This document shows positions 7,678 to 16,632 of a DNA stretch of 32,794 nt, piece after piece. Location: the NCBI GenBank assembly GCA_002477825.1, contig DLKT01000052.1, positions 1 to 32,794 on the forward strand, given 5' to 3'. Position numbers and translations under genes: made by a program. Positions within the stretch are counted from its first letter, which is position 1; every line of letters begins with the position of its first letter. The notes under the pieces are model-generated. The model had not been told where the DNA came from. It saw nothing but the letters and a program-made list of their open reading frames with translations, and did no database searches. This DNA is from Caryophanales bacterium UBA7581 (GTDB lineage: Bacteria; Bacillota_I; Bacilli_A; RFN20; CAG-826).

Positions 7678-10128
7678 ATGATTCATTACATGATTTTAGG
7701 GGCTTGTTTATTGATTTTAGGTATTGCATTATTTACTTTTATGTATCGATATAAAAAGAATAAAATTGCTTTAAGAACCATTACTTACTTTTTATGTTCA
7801 CTCTTTGCAACTTTCTTTTTTATTCTGGCAGGACACGTAGGAAAAGAGACTATTACCATTCAAAGTATTGCTGATTATTGGAAAACAGCGTTAGATATGT
7901 TCGGCTTTAAGTTTGGAATTGATGACACAATTTTAAATATATTCCTTCTTAAAGATACATCAAAGAATGTAGTGAATATCCTTTTCATTATTGGGTATTG
8001 TCTTTCTTTTATTGCCTGTGCATTTACATCAATTTCCGCAATTACCGCCATCTTATTCCGCTTTTTAGGGAATCAAATCCGTGTGCGTTTAGCTTTTCAT
8101 CATGATTTAGATATCGTAATCAATCCTAAGCTTCCTTCTGATTCGTATGTGAATGATTTAGTAAAGAATAAAAGAAAAATGCTTCTTCTTTTTACCCATT
8201 CTTTATCCGATGAAGAGAAAAAGTTATTATCTGAACAAAGGTTACCATTTATAGAATATGAAGATTTTGCATTAGCGCTTGAGTTCATTTTTAATAAAAC
8301 AAAAAAGAATAACCATCACTATTCCTTTATTTATTATGAAGAAGAAGAAAATACGCGCTTTAAATTTTTAGTGAGCTACATTGACTGGATGAAGAAAATA
8401 GAAGAAAAACAAAAAGCAAATTTTAATAAATTTAGAGAGCGTATGGCTCTATATATTTCATTTACCAAAGACTATTATTCCTCCGTGGATGATTTATTTG
8501 GAATTGATGTGATTGCATATCAAATTCATCTTTTTAATAAATATGAGATTTTTTCCAAAGATTTCCAACTTCGTTATCCCTTTGTACATGTTTTAGAAGA
8601 AGGCGATATTGTTTCTGGATGCTTAAAAGAAAATATTGAACCCAAAATTATTTTTGTGGGTTTTGGACATGTAAATCAAGAGATATTTAAAGGAGCGGTC
8701 ATCAACAACCAGTTCGTTAAATTTAGTAAAAAAGAAAAGAAACTTTGTTCTACGCCAATTACTTATTATGCCTTTGATAAAGATAATAATGCGAAAAAAG
8801 ATAAGAGTGTTACTTATTTATATCGCTTTTTTAAAGAGAAAAAAGGTGATTTTGAAACGGCAGAAGCTCCTTATTTAGTAGGTGATTTTAAAAATGTTGA
8901 TGCCCAGCAAGAATGGGATGCCTATACCGAAGACTTTATAAAAGAATTACAAAAAATTCTACAACCATCTAAAAAAGGAAATGAAGTTCGTGCCCAAATT
9001 TTAATCTCCCTTGCACATGATATGAACGATTTAGATTTAGGAATGAAAATTCTTCGCTTTATTTCTTTAGATGAAAACTTGAAAAAACATGTTCAAGTTT
9101 ATGTGCGAATGAAATCTTCTCAAATGCAAGAGCAAGTACAAAAATTAGGATTACTTCATTATTATGGACAAGAAGAACTTTTAACTCACGATCATATCGT
9201 AGATGAAAAACTTTCTTTCTTACAAGAAAAAACGCATTCTCTTTATGCAAAGTATTCATTTGAAACTGGACTTTCAACCTTTAAACTTTGGAAGGATAGA
9301 GAACCTATTCAATTCCGTAGGAATGCTTATGAAAGCTTAAATGATATTGTAAAGCTCTACATATTAGGCTTTAAAGTCTCTTATTCTAGCAGTCAAAAGG
9401 AAAATATTCCTTTTTCAAAGTTTCTATCCCATGTTTTCAAAAATAGCGATCAATATTTGTCCTTATTTGACGAAAATTATGTAATGAAGGACCAAGATGC
9501 TTTAACAAAAATCACAAAACAATATTTAGATTTCTTAACGCAAGATAAAGAAAATGAAAAGGATGATGCTTTTGTTTTATATGCACTAGGATATCAAGAG
9601 AAACTTCGTTGGAATGCTTTTTTAATTATGAATGGATACGCAATGATGAATAAAAAAGATATTCGGATTGAATTAAACCGACAAGAAGATAATTCATTTA
9701 CCTTTATCAATGCGAATAGCAGCTATAAAGTAGCGTTCTTTCATCAAAATCAACCGGCAGAAAAATCTTATTATATCAATTTAAAAGAACATGCCTGTTT
9801 AACGTCTGTACGCGGCTTAGAAGCTTATCACATCTATTTAGCGTCTTTAATTCAAAAACGCTTAGAAGAGCTTCAAAGTGGCATGAAATTAGAAGATTAT
9901 GTTCTTTTATTAGAAAAGAAATGGTTAGGTCATGATGCGAAGATTGAACTTCTTTCTCCTACAACATTTAGGTTAAACCAAAAAGAATATACTTTAGAAA
10001 GCTATTTAAAAGAACTATCCCATTCTTTAGCGGATACGTATAAATATGATTTAAATAATATTTTAAATCTCTATCAAAAGTATTTTACCAATTCGCATTT
10101 TACCATTGAAGAAATGAATAAGGAGTAA
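7678..10128 (+). CDS. Large membrane protein with RCK/TrkA-N-like and RyR-like signatures
   Basis: 816 residues; not a family I can name. The N-terminus has about four membrane helices (about 3-23, 32-52, 97-120 and 122-140). A cytoplasmic region follows. IIFVGFGHVNQEIF (glycines at 328 and 330) looks like the nucleotide-binding turn of a TrkA-N/RCK Rossmann domain, preceded by a segment (DVIAYQIHLFNKYEIF) like the lead-in found before such domains. At 640-650, QEKLRWNAFLIMNGY resembles the RyR-domain signature (EHxRWNAxxxxxGW) seen in bacterial RCK-RyR channel-like proteins. The order membrane helices, RCK, RyR suggests a ligand-gated ion channel or sensor, but no selectivity filter is evident. 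It starts 2 nt after the phosphoesterase stop, and exonuclease III follows 7 nt later, so the three are one operon. Confidence 0.6.
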   Translation: MIHYMILGACLLILGIALFTFMYRYKKNKIALRTITYFLCSLFATFFFILAGHVGKETITIQSIADYWKTALDMFGFKFGIDDTILNIFLLKDTSKNVVNILFIIGYCLSFIACAFTSISAITAILFRFLGNQIRVRLAFHHDLDIVINPKLPSDSYVNDLVKNKRKMLLLFTHSLSDEEKKLLSEQRLPFIEYEDFALALEFIFNKTKKNNHHYSFIYYEEEENTRFKFLVSYIDWMKKIEEKQKANFNKFRERMALYISFTKDYYSSVDDLFGIDVIAYQIHLFNKYEIFSKDFQLRYPFVHVLEEGDIVSGCLKENIEPKIIFVGFGHVNQEIFKGAVINNQFVKFSKKEKKLCSTPITYYAFDKDNNAKKDKSVTYLYRFFKEKKGDFETAEAPYLVGDFKNVDAQQEWDAYTEDFIKELQKILQPSKKGNEVRAQILISLAHDMNDLDLGMKILRFISLDENLKKHVQVYVRMKSSQMQEQVQKLGLLHYYGQEELLTHDHIVDEKLSFLQEKTHSLYAKYSFETGLSTFKLWKDREPIQFRRNAYESLNDIVKLYILGFKVSYSSSQKENIPFSKFLSHVFKNSDQYLSLFDENYVMKDQDALTKITKQYLDFLTQDKENEKDDAFVLYALGYQEKLRWNAFLIMNGYAMMNKKDIRIELNRQEDNSFTFINANSSYKVAFFHQNQPAEKSYYINLKEHACLTSVRGLEAYHIYLASLIQKRLEELQSGMKLEDYVLLLEKKWLGHDAKIELLSPTTFRLNQKEYTLESYLKELSHSLADTYKYDLNNILNLYQKYFTNSHFTIEEMNKE

Positions 10129-10135
10129 GAAGTCA

Positions 10136-10900
10136 ATGAAGTTTGTATCCTTTAATGTCAATGGCATACGTGCCATTTTACAAAAAGATTTTAAAACGAT
10201 TTTCGAAAGTTTTGATGCGGATATCTTTTCTTTAAATGAAACAAAATTTACGGAATTAGAGCATTTGATGTTTCCTTTTGAACCCCATGGATATCATGTA
10301 TATTGGACGAATTCAAAAGTAAGAAAAGGATATTCGGGTGTAGCGATTTTTACAAAAGTTCTTCCTCTTTCTGTCCATTATGGATTAGAGGAAGGAAAGT
10401 ATGATGAAGAGGGTAGAATTATTACTTTAGAGTTTGAAAAATTCTATTATATTGCTTGCTATGTTCCTAATGCTGGAGATGGTTTAAAAAGACTATCATT
10501 CCGCTTAGAATTCGAACAAGATATGGTGAATTATCTTTTAAAGCTTCAAGAAAAAAAGCCAATTATTTATGCAGGTGATCTCAATGTTGCTCATCAAGAA
10601 ATCGATTTAAAAAATCCTAAAGCAAATATTGGGAACCCAGGATTTACTTATGAAGAAAGAAATGCTTTTACCGCTTTATTAAGCAATGGATTTATTGATA
10701 GTTTCCGCTACTTGCATCCGAATGAAATTCTTTATTCTTGGTGGAGTTATCGCTTCCATGCTCGTGAAAATAATGCCGGTTGGAGAATTGACTATTTTGT
10801 AATTAGCCCATCTTTAACACCCTATTTGGTTGAATCAACAATAGACACAAGTATTTTAGGTAGTGACCATGCGCCGATTATATTGGAAATGAATTTATAA
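10136..10900 (+). CDS. exoA: Exodeoxyribonuclease III (AP endonuclease)
   Basis: 254 residues, the usual length for ExoA/XthA. It repairs abasic sites and degrades DNA 3' ends in base excision repair. Catalytic landmarks of the EEP fold are visible: FNVNGIR (Asn7), NETK with the metal ligand Glu35, YVPNAG (Tyr109), AGDLNVAH (Asp148, Asn150), a Trp-rich recognition loop SWWSYRFHARENNAGWRIDY, and the final GSDHAPI (Asp244, His245). The usual QETK motif reads NETK here, a conservative change. It is last in the operon that starts with the phosphoesterase; the two upstream genes have no obvious role in DNA repair. The ribosome binding site is AAGGAGTAAG, placed at the end of the preceding gene. 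Confidence 0.95.
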   Translation: MKFVSFNVNGIRAILQKDFKTIFESFDADIFSLNETKFTELEHLMFPFEPHGYHVYWTNSKVRKGYSGVAIFTKVLPLSVHYGLEEGKYDEEGRIITLEFEKFYYIACYVPNAGDGLKRLSFRLEFEQDMVNYLLKLQEKKPIIYAGDLNVAHQEIDLKNPKANIGNPGFTYEERNAFTALLSNGFIDSFRYLHPNEILYSWWSYRFHARENNAGWRIDYFVISPSLTPYLVESTIDTSILGSDHAPIILEMNL

Positions 10901-10910
10901 GTAAATGATG

Positions 10911-10954
10911 AAAAGTACTCTTACATTGATTAGAAATGATAGGGTACTTTTTTT
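10911..10954 (+). terminator. Terminator after exoA
   Basis: Stem AAAGTACTCT / AGGGTACTTT (one G-T pair) with a 19-nt loop, then a T run. Confidence 0.75.
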
Positions 10955-10994
10955 ATAAAGTAAATCGCATATTTTGATGAAATGCGCGTCATTT

Positions 10995-11017
10995 ATTAAG
11001 CGCTTTCATAATATAAT
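10995..11017 (+). promoter_or_regulatory. Promoter with an overlapping cre-like site
   Basis: TATAAT at 11012-11017 with no good -35. At 10995-11008 the complement strand reads TGAAAGCGCTTAAT, 12 of 14 positions of the CcpA consensus TGWAANCGNTNWCA. A site between -35 and -10 would repress the lipoprotein gene at 11122 when sugar is plentiful. CcpA is not in this window, so control is inference. Confidence 0.45.
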
Positions 11018-11121
11018 ATTAAAAAATCGCTTGAAACTTTATGAAAATTCATGTAGTATTTAGAAAAATTAAGATTTTATATCTTTTTGGAAAAGATAAG
11101 AATAACCAAGGAGGAAGCATG

Positions 11122-11928
11122 ATGAAATTCCTGAAAAAATGCATTTTTTTTCTTATTCCGTTTTTTCTCATAGGCTGTGCAGATGGATCATCTAATTTAA
11201 AGGGATCAAGTTCAGGTACAGTAAAATCATGGAATGAAAAAGAGAAAACTGTTTTACAAAATTCTTTAGGGGATTACTACAATATCCCGCTTTTTGAAGC
11301 AGATACTTATTATTCACAAAATATAGAGAATAACGGCGTCACCCTTGCAGTAATCAATTGTTTTGATGGTTTTGATGAGTCCACAGCAGAATTCATTTAC
11401 ACAACAAAGTTAAAAGAAGAAGGATATCAAATTACTGATGCTAGAGAAGAAGAATCTTGCATTTACGGAATAAAGATTGTAGTTGAAGACCAACTTGCCG
11501 TGGTTATGCAATACGCCTATCGTGAAGAATATCGCCAAATGCAACGCTATAGCTATTTTGCTATTGTTACTTATCTTTATGAAAATACAAAGCAAACAAA
11601 TCCCACTTATGATGTGTTTCCTAAAAATGAAGTTTATGGATTCTTAGGAGAAAATATTCCTTCTTATGATGATGCCACCTCTTATGAAGTCGTTCATGAT
11701 ATTACAATTAACAATAATCCTACCATTGATATTTATTGCCATAACGCTAAGGATGATGCGGATACTGTATATAAGAAAACATTAGAAAATGCTGGATATA
11801 CTTTAGAGGATGTTGGAAATGTCTTGATCGCCACAAAAGAAAATTCGGACATCAATATTTGGTTTTATATGGCTTATGATAATATGTTCTTTATTCGTGC
11901 CTATCACGCGGATGTTGTTGTTTCTTAG
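11122..11928 (+). CDS. Lipoprotein with two copies of an unrecognised repeat; paralogue of the gene at 15113
   Basis: 268 residues. Starts at 11119 and 11122 are adjacent ATGs; the second is 7 nt from AAGGAGG and is preferred. An earlier in-frame ATG at 11041 would add 26 residues with no ribosome binding site. The signal peptide ends in the lipobox LIGC (Cys19). The mature part holds two related units: one opens NIPLFEADTYYS and ends LKEEGYQITD, the other opens NIPSYDDATSYE and ends LENAGYTLED. The shared pattern is IP...A..Y, an acidic stretch, then L...GY...D. I do not recognise the domain. The lipoprotein at 15113 has the same two-unit design. It is probably an extracytoplasmic binding or adhesion protein. 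Confidence 0.75.
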   Translation: MKFLKKCIFFLIPFFLIGCADGSSNLKGSSSGTVKSWNEKEKTVLQNSLGDYYNIPLFEADTYYSQNIENNGVTLAVINCFDGFDESTAEFIYTTKLKEEGYQITDAREEESCIYGIKIVVEDQLAVVMQYAYREEYRQMQRYSYFAIVTYLYENTKQTNPTYDVFPKNEVYGFLGENIPSYDDATSYEVVHDITINNNPTIDIYCHNAKDDADTVYKKTLENAGYTLEDVGNVLIATKENSDINIWFYMAYDNMFFIRAYHADVVVS

Positions 11929-11935
11929 TTTAATT

Positions 11936-11954
11936 GAGAATTCTATTCTCTTTT
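11936..11954 (+). terminator. Weak terminator or attenuating hairpin between lipoprotein genes
   Basis: A short stem GAGAAT / ATTCTC with a 3-nt loop is followed by only four T. It may reduce rather than stop read-through into the BIG2 gene. Confidence 0.35.
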
Positions 11955-11990
11955 AATAAATGAAAAAGTAAATGAAAGGAGATTTATTTT

Positions 11991-14900
11991 ATGAAAAGAC
12001 AAAGTTTTATGTTGATGATGACTTTGGTCCTAGGTGGACTCGTTCTATCTGGCTGCGGAAAAAAAGATCCGTCAACGAGTTCAGCCCATCCGACGACTAC
12101 TGGTGGAGGTGAAACCTCTTCTTCGGGTTCTCGAAATTTAGCTAACGCTTTAAAAGCCGATTATTCCAATATGACCGTAGAAGTATCCTTGGCTTACAAT
12201 AATGATGATATGGGCATTATGGAAGAGTACTTCCAAGAGGTAATCTATGAGGGATATACCATTATTCCACCATTAAGTGATGGAGATCCTGCGCTTTATT
12301 ATCACGATTATAATGGAGAAAGTTATTTATACTTCGCTGATAATTATGGTAATGGTGATGCTTGGTTGAAAAATGGGGCCTATGATATGCCACTTGGCGT
12401 TGAAAATACTTACTTTTCTTGGGACTACAGCGTAAAGTACTTAGATGCAAGTAAAGCAAGTTATTCGGCCGGATACTATGTAATTGCCGATAGCGACGCA
12501 ATTAAAACATTAAATGAAACAATGTTCCGTTTTGCATGGTTCAATGATATTGAATATGTGACCTTAATGGTTGCTGATGGACATGTAACGAGCATTGTTG
12601 GCTTATGCAGTTTAGAAAATGATAAAGAATACGTTAAGATTAAAATGGGAAATTTTGGAAATACCGGTTATACAGGCTCTCTTCCAGAAGCACCTAATAA
12701 AGATAACGTAAAAACTTATTATGAATATTCAGGTACAGAACCTATCGTTGATAAATACATTTCAAGCTTGACGGTAGCCGTAGAAGGAGCTTCTGTTTCT
12801 GATAGTGAATTTGATGTTATCTTAGACATCGATAAAACCCAAGAAGTATCCGTAAGCTATTTGCCAGAGGATGCGAACAAAGCCGATATTACTTGGCACT
12901 CCTCCAATGAGGATGTAGTGAAAGTTGATTACCATAAAACTAGTAAACATCGTACTTTAAAAGGATTAAAAGAAGGTACGGCAGAAGTTTACGCGACAGC
13001 AAAAGACGCAAATGGAAATGATGTTGTTTCTAACAAATTAAAAGTTAAAGTTAACCCGGTAGCGGAACAAAATAAAGAAGGATGTGTTTACGACTTTAAT
13101 TTTGTGAACATTGCCAATGATTATGTAATTGCAACCAATAACATTGATACCAAAGCCACTCATGAAATTCAATCCAATCGTACAGTACTTCGCGCTTCTG
13201 ATAGTGTGGAAAATCGCTTTGAAAGTGGCAGACAACTTCTATGTTTAAATCCTTTAGATACGGATTTTTCTAAACCTTCGGGCTCTTATGTGGTTTTCAA
13301 TTTTGATGATCAACAAGTTTCAAGTATTTCGTTATATTATGGCTTGATTTATAGCGGACATAGCAGTTATTTAAGTAAAGTTAGCCAAGCAAAAATTCTT
13401 GTTTCTAATGATGGAGAAAATTGGACGGAAGCTTATGACTTCTTAGAAGAAATGAAAGAAAATATTTCTTCAACCAATAAAAAGTTATTAGAAGTAAGCT
13501 TTGCCCCAAGTTCTTATGTGAAAATCTTTATGGGAGCAAGTTCGGTAGGTAACCAATTCTTATTTGCCATGGATAATGTAGCCTTTATGGCCAATAGTGA
13601 ATGCCATAATCACGTAGATGCCAGTGAAAAAATTGATGTAACGGGTATTACGATTACAAGCACTGCAACTGCAATGAGAGTAGGCGATAGTTTAACTTTT
13701 GTTTCTCAAGTAGAGCCAAGCAATGCTACGGACAAATCAGTAACTTGGTTAACCTCAGATGCAAGTAAACTTACAATTAATGAAAATGGCGTAGCCACTG
13801 CTTTAGCCGCAGGAACAGTTGAAGTCTATGCTACAAGTGCAAATGGAATAGAATCCAATCACGTTTCTATTACAATTAAAGAAAAAGATCATTTGCCATC
13901 CGATAAAGTGGGATTAACCTATATTTTGGATGAAGAATTAATTTCTAGTAAATGGTACGATTTCAAAATTACTGTTTTAGAAAACGATCAAGTTCATGTC
14001 GTGGTTTTACCAGATGGTGAAGCAAAAGTAGAGTATGATTTTACATTAGATTATTATGATGAAGAAAGTCGCTATTATGTATTTGCTAATCAAGGCGAAA
14101 ATACTTTTAAAATGAAGTTTGTCATGAATAGCACAAACGTTGAAATATTTGCAAAATTAGGTTCTGTTGAACTTGGAAATACGCATTTAAATGAAGGAGA
14201 AACATTTGCCCAATATTTTGCACTTACCCGTATTACAACTTCTTTTGATAGCAAAGAAATGATTGTGGGCGCTAAAGAATTACTTATAGCTTCAGCAGTG
14301 CCAAGTAATGCGACATATCAAAATTTTGCAAGAACAAGTTCTCATCCAGAAGTTGCTGATTTTGAAAATGATGAAAGTAATTATATTGTTGCAAAATCAG
14401 CGGGAACAACTACGATTACCTTTACTGGTGAAAATGGAGTGACAAAGGATGTTACAGTTGTTGTAGAAGATAAAGTAAAAGTTGCTTCTATTACTCTAGA
14501 TAAAACGGTCATTGAAAGTCTTGAAGTAGGAAAATCCGAAACGGTTACTGCAACCGTTTTACCAAGTGACGCCACAAATAAAGATGTCACATGGTCTTCA
14601 GAAGATAAGAAGATTGCTACCGTTGATGCAAACGGAAAGATTACAGCTGTTAAAGAAGGACAAGTAAACATTATTTGTACTTCTAAAGAAAATAGTGAGA
14701 TTAAAGCAATAGTATCGGTTACCGTGGTAGCTGGAACTGGTGTATTACCTGCAAGTATGGATGGTACATATGAAGATGATGGAAGTTGTTATGCTGGTAC
14801 TTTAGTTGTTACAATTAACGCTACGACCGGAGTCATGACACTCACATGCGAAGATGCAAGTTACTCAGATACATATACTTTTGTATCTGAAAGCATGGGA

Positions 14901-15032
14901 AACTACACATTTAAAAATGAAGCAGGAAATGAAATTTCAATATACTGCTTCAGTGATCATATTCGTTTAGATAGTGGCACAATTGAAGAGATTTACTTCT
15001 ATGGTGATCCAATTGATTTATATTTGAATTAA
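11991..15032 (+). CDS. Large surface lipoprotein with BIG2 (bacterial Ig-like) domains
   Basis: 1013 residues with signal peptide and lipobox VLSGC (Cys22), then a Ser/Thr/Gly linker. At least two clear and two degenerate BIG2 modules are visible at about 256-354, 548-631, 747-827 and 829-915. The best ones carry the family hallmarks VPSxATxxxVTWxSSxxxxATVxxxGxVTAxxxG, for example LPSDATNKDVTWSSED followed by IATVDANGKITAVKEG. Residues about 364-537 lie between modules and look like a discoidin/F5-8-type or carbohydrate-binding beta-sandwich (KILVSNDGENWTEAYDF). The protein should be anchored in the membrane and extend into the cell wall, binding a polymer or host glycan. No catalytic motif was seen. 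Two paralogous smaller lipoproteins flank it. AAAGGAGAT precedes the ATG. Confidence 0.85.
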   Translation: MKRQSFMLMMTLVLGGLVLSGCGKKDPSTSSAHPTTTGGGETSSSGSRNLANALKADYSNMTVEVSLAYNNDDMGIMEEYFQEVIYEGYTIIPPLSDGDPALYYHDYNGESYLYFADNYGNGDAWLKNGAYDMPLGVENTYFSWDYSVKYLDASKASYSAGYYVIADSDAIKTLNETMFRFAWFNDIEYVTLMVADGHVTSIVGLCSLENDKEYVKIKMGNFGNTGYTGSLPEAPNKDNVKTYYEYSGTEPIVDKYISSLTVAVEGASVSDSEFDVILDIDKTQEVSVSYLPEDANKADITWHSSNEDVVKVDYHKTSKHRTLKGLKEGTAEVYATAKDANGNDVVSNKLKVKVNPVAEQNKEGCVYDFNFVNIANDYVIATNNIDTKATHEIQSNRTVLRASDSVENRFESGRQLLCLNPLDTDFSKPSGSYVVFNFDDQQVSSISLYYGLIYSGHSSYLSKVSQAKILVSNDGENWTEAYDFLEEMKENISSTNKKLLEVSFAPSSYVKIFMGASSVGNQFLFAMDNVAFMANSECHNHVDASEKIDVTGITITSTATAMRVGDSLTFVSQVEPSNATDKSVTWLTSDASKLTINENGVATALAAGTVEVYATSANGIESNHVSITIKEKDHLPSDKVGLTYILDEELISSKWYDFKITVLENDQVHVVVLPDGEAKVEYDFTLDYYDEESRYYVFANQGENTFKMKFVMNSTNVEIFAKLGSVELGNTHLNEGETFAQYFALTRITTSFDSKEMIVGAKELLIASAVPSNATYQNFARTSSHPEVADFENDESNYIVAKSAGTTTITFTGENGVTKDVTVVVEDKVKVASITLDKTVIESLEVGKSETVTATVLPSDATNKDVTWSSEDKKIATVDANGKITAVKEGQVNIICTSKENSEIKAIVSVTVVAGTGVLPASMDGTYEDDGSCYAGTLVVTINATTGVMTLTCEDASYSDTYTFVSESMGNYTFKNEAGNEISIYCFSDHIRLDSGTIEEIYFYGDPIDLYLN

Positions 15033-15063
15033 TTGAGTTAAAAATATTGAAAAGTTAATTTAA

Positions 15064-15095
15064 GTGAGATAGCCTGCGGGCTATCTCACATTTTT
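15064..15095 (+). terminator. Strong terminator after the BIG2 lipoprotein gene
   Basis: A perfect 11-bp stem GTGAGATAGCC / GGCTATCTCAC with a 4-nt loop, followed by ATTTTT. It lies only 18 nt before the next gene's start, so some read-through may supply that gene. Confidence 0.85.
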
Positions 15096-15112
15096 AAAGG
15101 AGAGAGAAATAA

Positions 15113-15943
15113 ATGAAACGAGCCCTAAAATATTTAACATTCTTAATTTTATTTTCTAGTTTAACTTCTTGTGGCGGAAATCAACAGGCAAGTGGTAAAG
15201 ATTTTCATTCTTCATGGCCCATCGAAAATGTTAAAGAGGCAATAGAAGCATCAATTCAATATGATATCCCTTATCTTAAAGCGAATTCCTATTATGCCAA
15301 AACTGAAAAAGATGATTTTAATGAACCACAACTCATTTTAGGTCTCTCTTTTGAAAATGATGAAGACTTATCTTCTGCAATGGATAACTATTATGTCGCC
15401 TGCGATGAAGCAAATTGGGATGTGAAAATTGAAACGGTACGCAATTCAAATGGAATGAATTTAGTAGAATTTGATTGTGGCTTTGCGGATAAAGTGATTT
15501 CCGCTGATTTAGCTATTGAAATTCAATTTGTCATTGGTAAAGCGGATCCTTCAGCTACTAAGGATCAGCTATGTATCATTGCTTTTACCTATGTTCCTGT
15601 TGATCAAAATGTTTGGCCGTCCCATCTATTGGAACACTATTTAGGCTTTGATATTCCTCATTATGAAAAAGCAGGTGCCACCTATAGTGCTCAAGTTTCT
15701 ATGGATGAGCAATATAAAGTTCCAGTTATTGATATATTTGTAGAAAATGTAGATTCAACATCAGAATCGGAATATTATGATATTCTTGAGACCGCAGGAT
15801 ATACCATGGATGCGAGTGATTACGATAATGGAAATGGTTATTATGCCTTTAGTAAAGATGGCAGTCATGCGATTTGCTTCTATTATAATTCCTATTATGG
15901 ATTTGTGATTTATGTCTATCCAATTACCAGTGAAATGAAATAG
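15113..15943 (+). CDS. Lipoprotein with two-unit repeat; paralogue of the gene at 11122
   Basis: 276 residues, signal peptide with lipobox LTSC (Cys20). As in the 11122 protein, two units are seen. The first opens DIPYLKANSYYAK. The second opens LGFDIPHYEKAGATYS and passes through VIDIFVENVD to ILETAGYTMDASD, close to the paralogue's LENAGYTLED. The two proteins have matching length and order but have diverged strongly, so the duplication is old. There is no recognisable enzymatic motif. It lies 18 nt after the BIG2 terminator and 26 nt before the Nudix gene, with which it may be cotranscribed. The ribosome binding site is AAAGGAGAG. Confidence 0.75.
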   Translation: MKRALKYLTFLILFSSLTSCGGNQQASGKDFHSSWPIENVKEAIEASIQYDIPYLKANSYYAKTEKDDFNEPQLILGLSFENDEDLSSAMDNYYVACDEANWDVKIETVRNSNGMNLVEFDCGFADKVISADLAIEIQFVIGKADPSATKDQLCIIAFTYVPVDQNVWPSHLLEHYLGFDIPHYEKAGATYSAQVSMDEQYKVPVIDIFVENVDSTSESEYYDILETAGYTMDASDYDNGNGYYAFSKDGSHAICFYYNSYYGFVIYVYPITSEMK

Positions 15944-15969
15944 ATTAATTTCTTAAATAAGAGGTCATT

Positions 15970-16482
15970 ATGTTATACTTAAAGTTGGAAGACAATGAGT
16001 ATCCAAAACAAGATTTAACACATGTTCGAAAAATTGCTCGTGCGGTAGTATATTCTAAAGAAGACAAAATTGCCATTATTCACTTAAAAAGAAATGACAT
16101 TTTTGGTGATTATGATTATTATGAACTGCCGGGTGGTGGGGTAATTGAGTCTGAATCATTTGAAGACGCGGTTATTAGAGAAGTTGAAGAAGAGATAGGT
16201 GTGAAAGCTAAAATCATTATGCCTTTAGGTGAAGTAGTGGATGCTTATAATTTAATTAACCGCCAAAATGACAATCATTATTTTCTTCTTCAAGAAGTAG
16301 AAACCTGTACCCGTCATTTAGAAACGTACGAACAAAAAATGTTTCAAGAAGTTTTATGGGTTTCTTTAGAAGACGCTATTCAAATGTTTCTCAGTATGCC
16401 AAGTTCCGGCGTTTCTATGTTAGTTAAAAATAGAGAACTTCCTATATTAAAAGAAGCATATAAATATTTAAAGAATAAGTAG
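15970..16482 (+). CDS. Nudix hydrolase
   Basis: 170 residues. The Nudix box GX5EX7REUXEEXGU is complete: the first Gly is in GGGVIESE, then REVEEEIGV follows at the right spacing. Such enzymes hydrolyse nucleoside diphosphates linked to another moiety, often for housecleaning. Preceding the box, YYELPGGG matches the usual substrate-side strand. The specific substrate cannot be inferred. The gene has an AGAGGT ribosome binding site and follows the lipoprotein by 26 nt. Its stop codon is inside the terminator stem at 16471-16507. Confidence 0.92.
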   Translation: MLYLKLEDNEYPKQDLTHVRKIARAVVYSKEDKIAIIHLKRNDIFGDYDYYELPGGGVIESESFEDAVIREVEEEIGVKAKIIMPLGEVVDAYNLINRQNDNHYFLLQEVETCTRHLETYEQKMFQEVLWVSLEDAIQMFLSMPSSGVSMLVKNRELPILKEAYKYLKNK

Positions 16483-16507
16483 AGCGTATCTATTTATTCT
16501 TTTTTTA
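16471..16507 (+). terminator. Terminator overlapping the Nudix stop codon
   Basis: Stem AAGAATAAGTAGA / TCTATTTATTCTT (one G-T pair), 5-nt loop, then T run. The stop codon TAG at 16480-16482 is part of the left arm. Confidence 0.8.
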
Positions 16508-16537
16508 TATAGAAATCCATGTGGTTAATTTCGTTAT

Positions 16538-16603
16538 TTTACAAGTTCTTTACATTTTTTTTACTTCTTTTGAAAGGATTGAAATTTCCCTTCTTTTTAT
16601 AAT
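16538..16603 (+). promoter_or_regulatory. Pho-box-like direct repeats and promoter of the pst operon
   Basis: TTTACA at 16538, TTTACA at 16549 and TTTACT at 16560 are three direct repeats exactly 11 bp apart, the spacing and sequence type bound by PhoP in Firmicutes (TTAACA/TTTACA repeats). A fourth, weaker copy (TTAATT) is at 16525. A TATAAT is at 16598-16603 with no convincing -35, as expected for an activator-dependent promoter. The gap of 32 bp from the last repeat to the -10 is longer than usual. The PhoP-like regulator is encoded in the same operon. Confidence 0.7.
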
Positions 16604-16632
16604 GTGAGTGTGAAATGAAAGAAGGAGATAAA

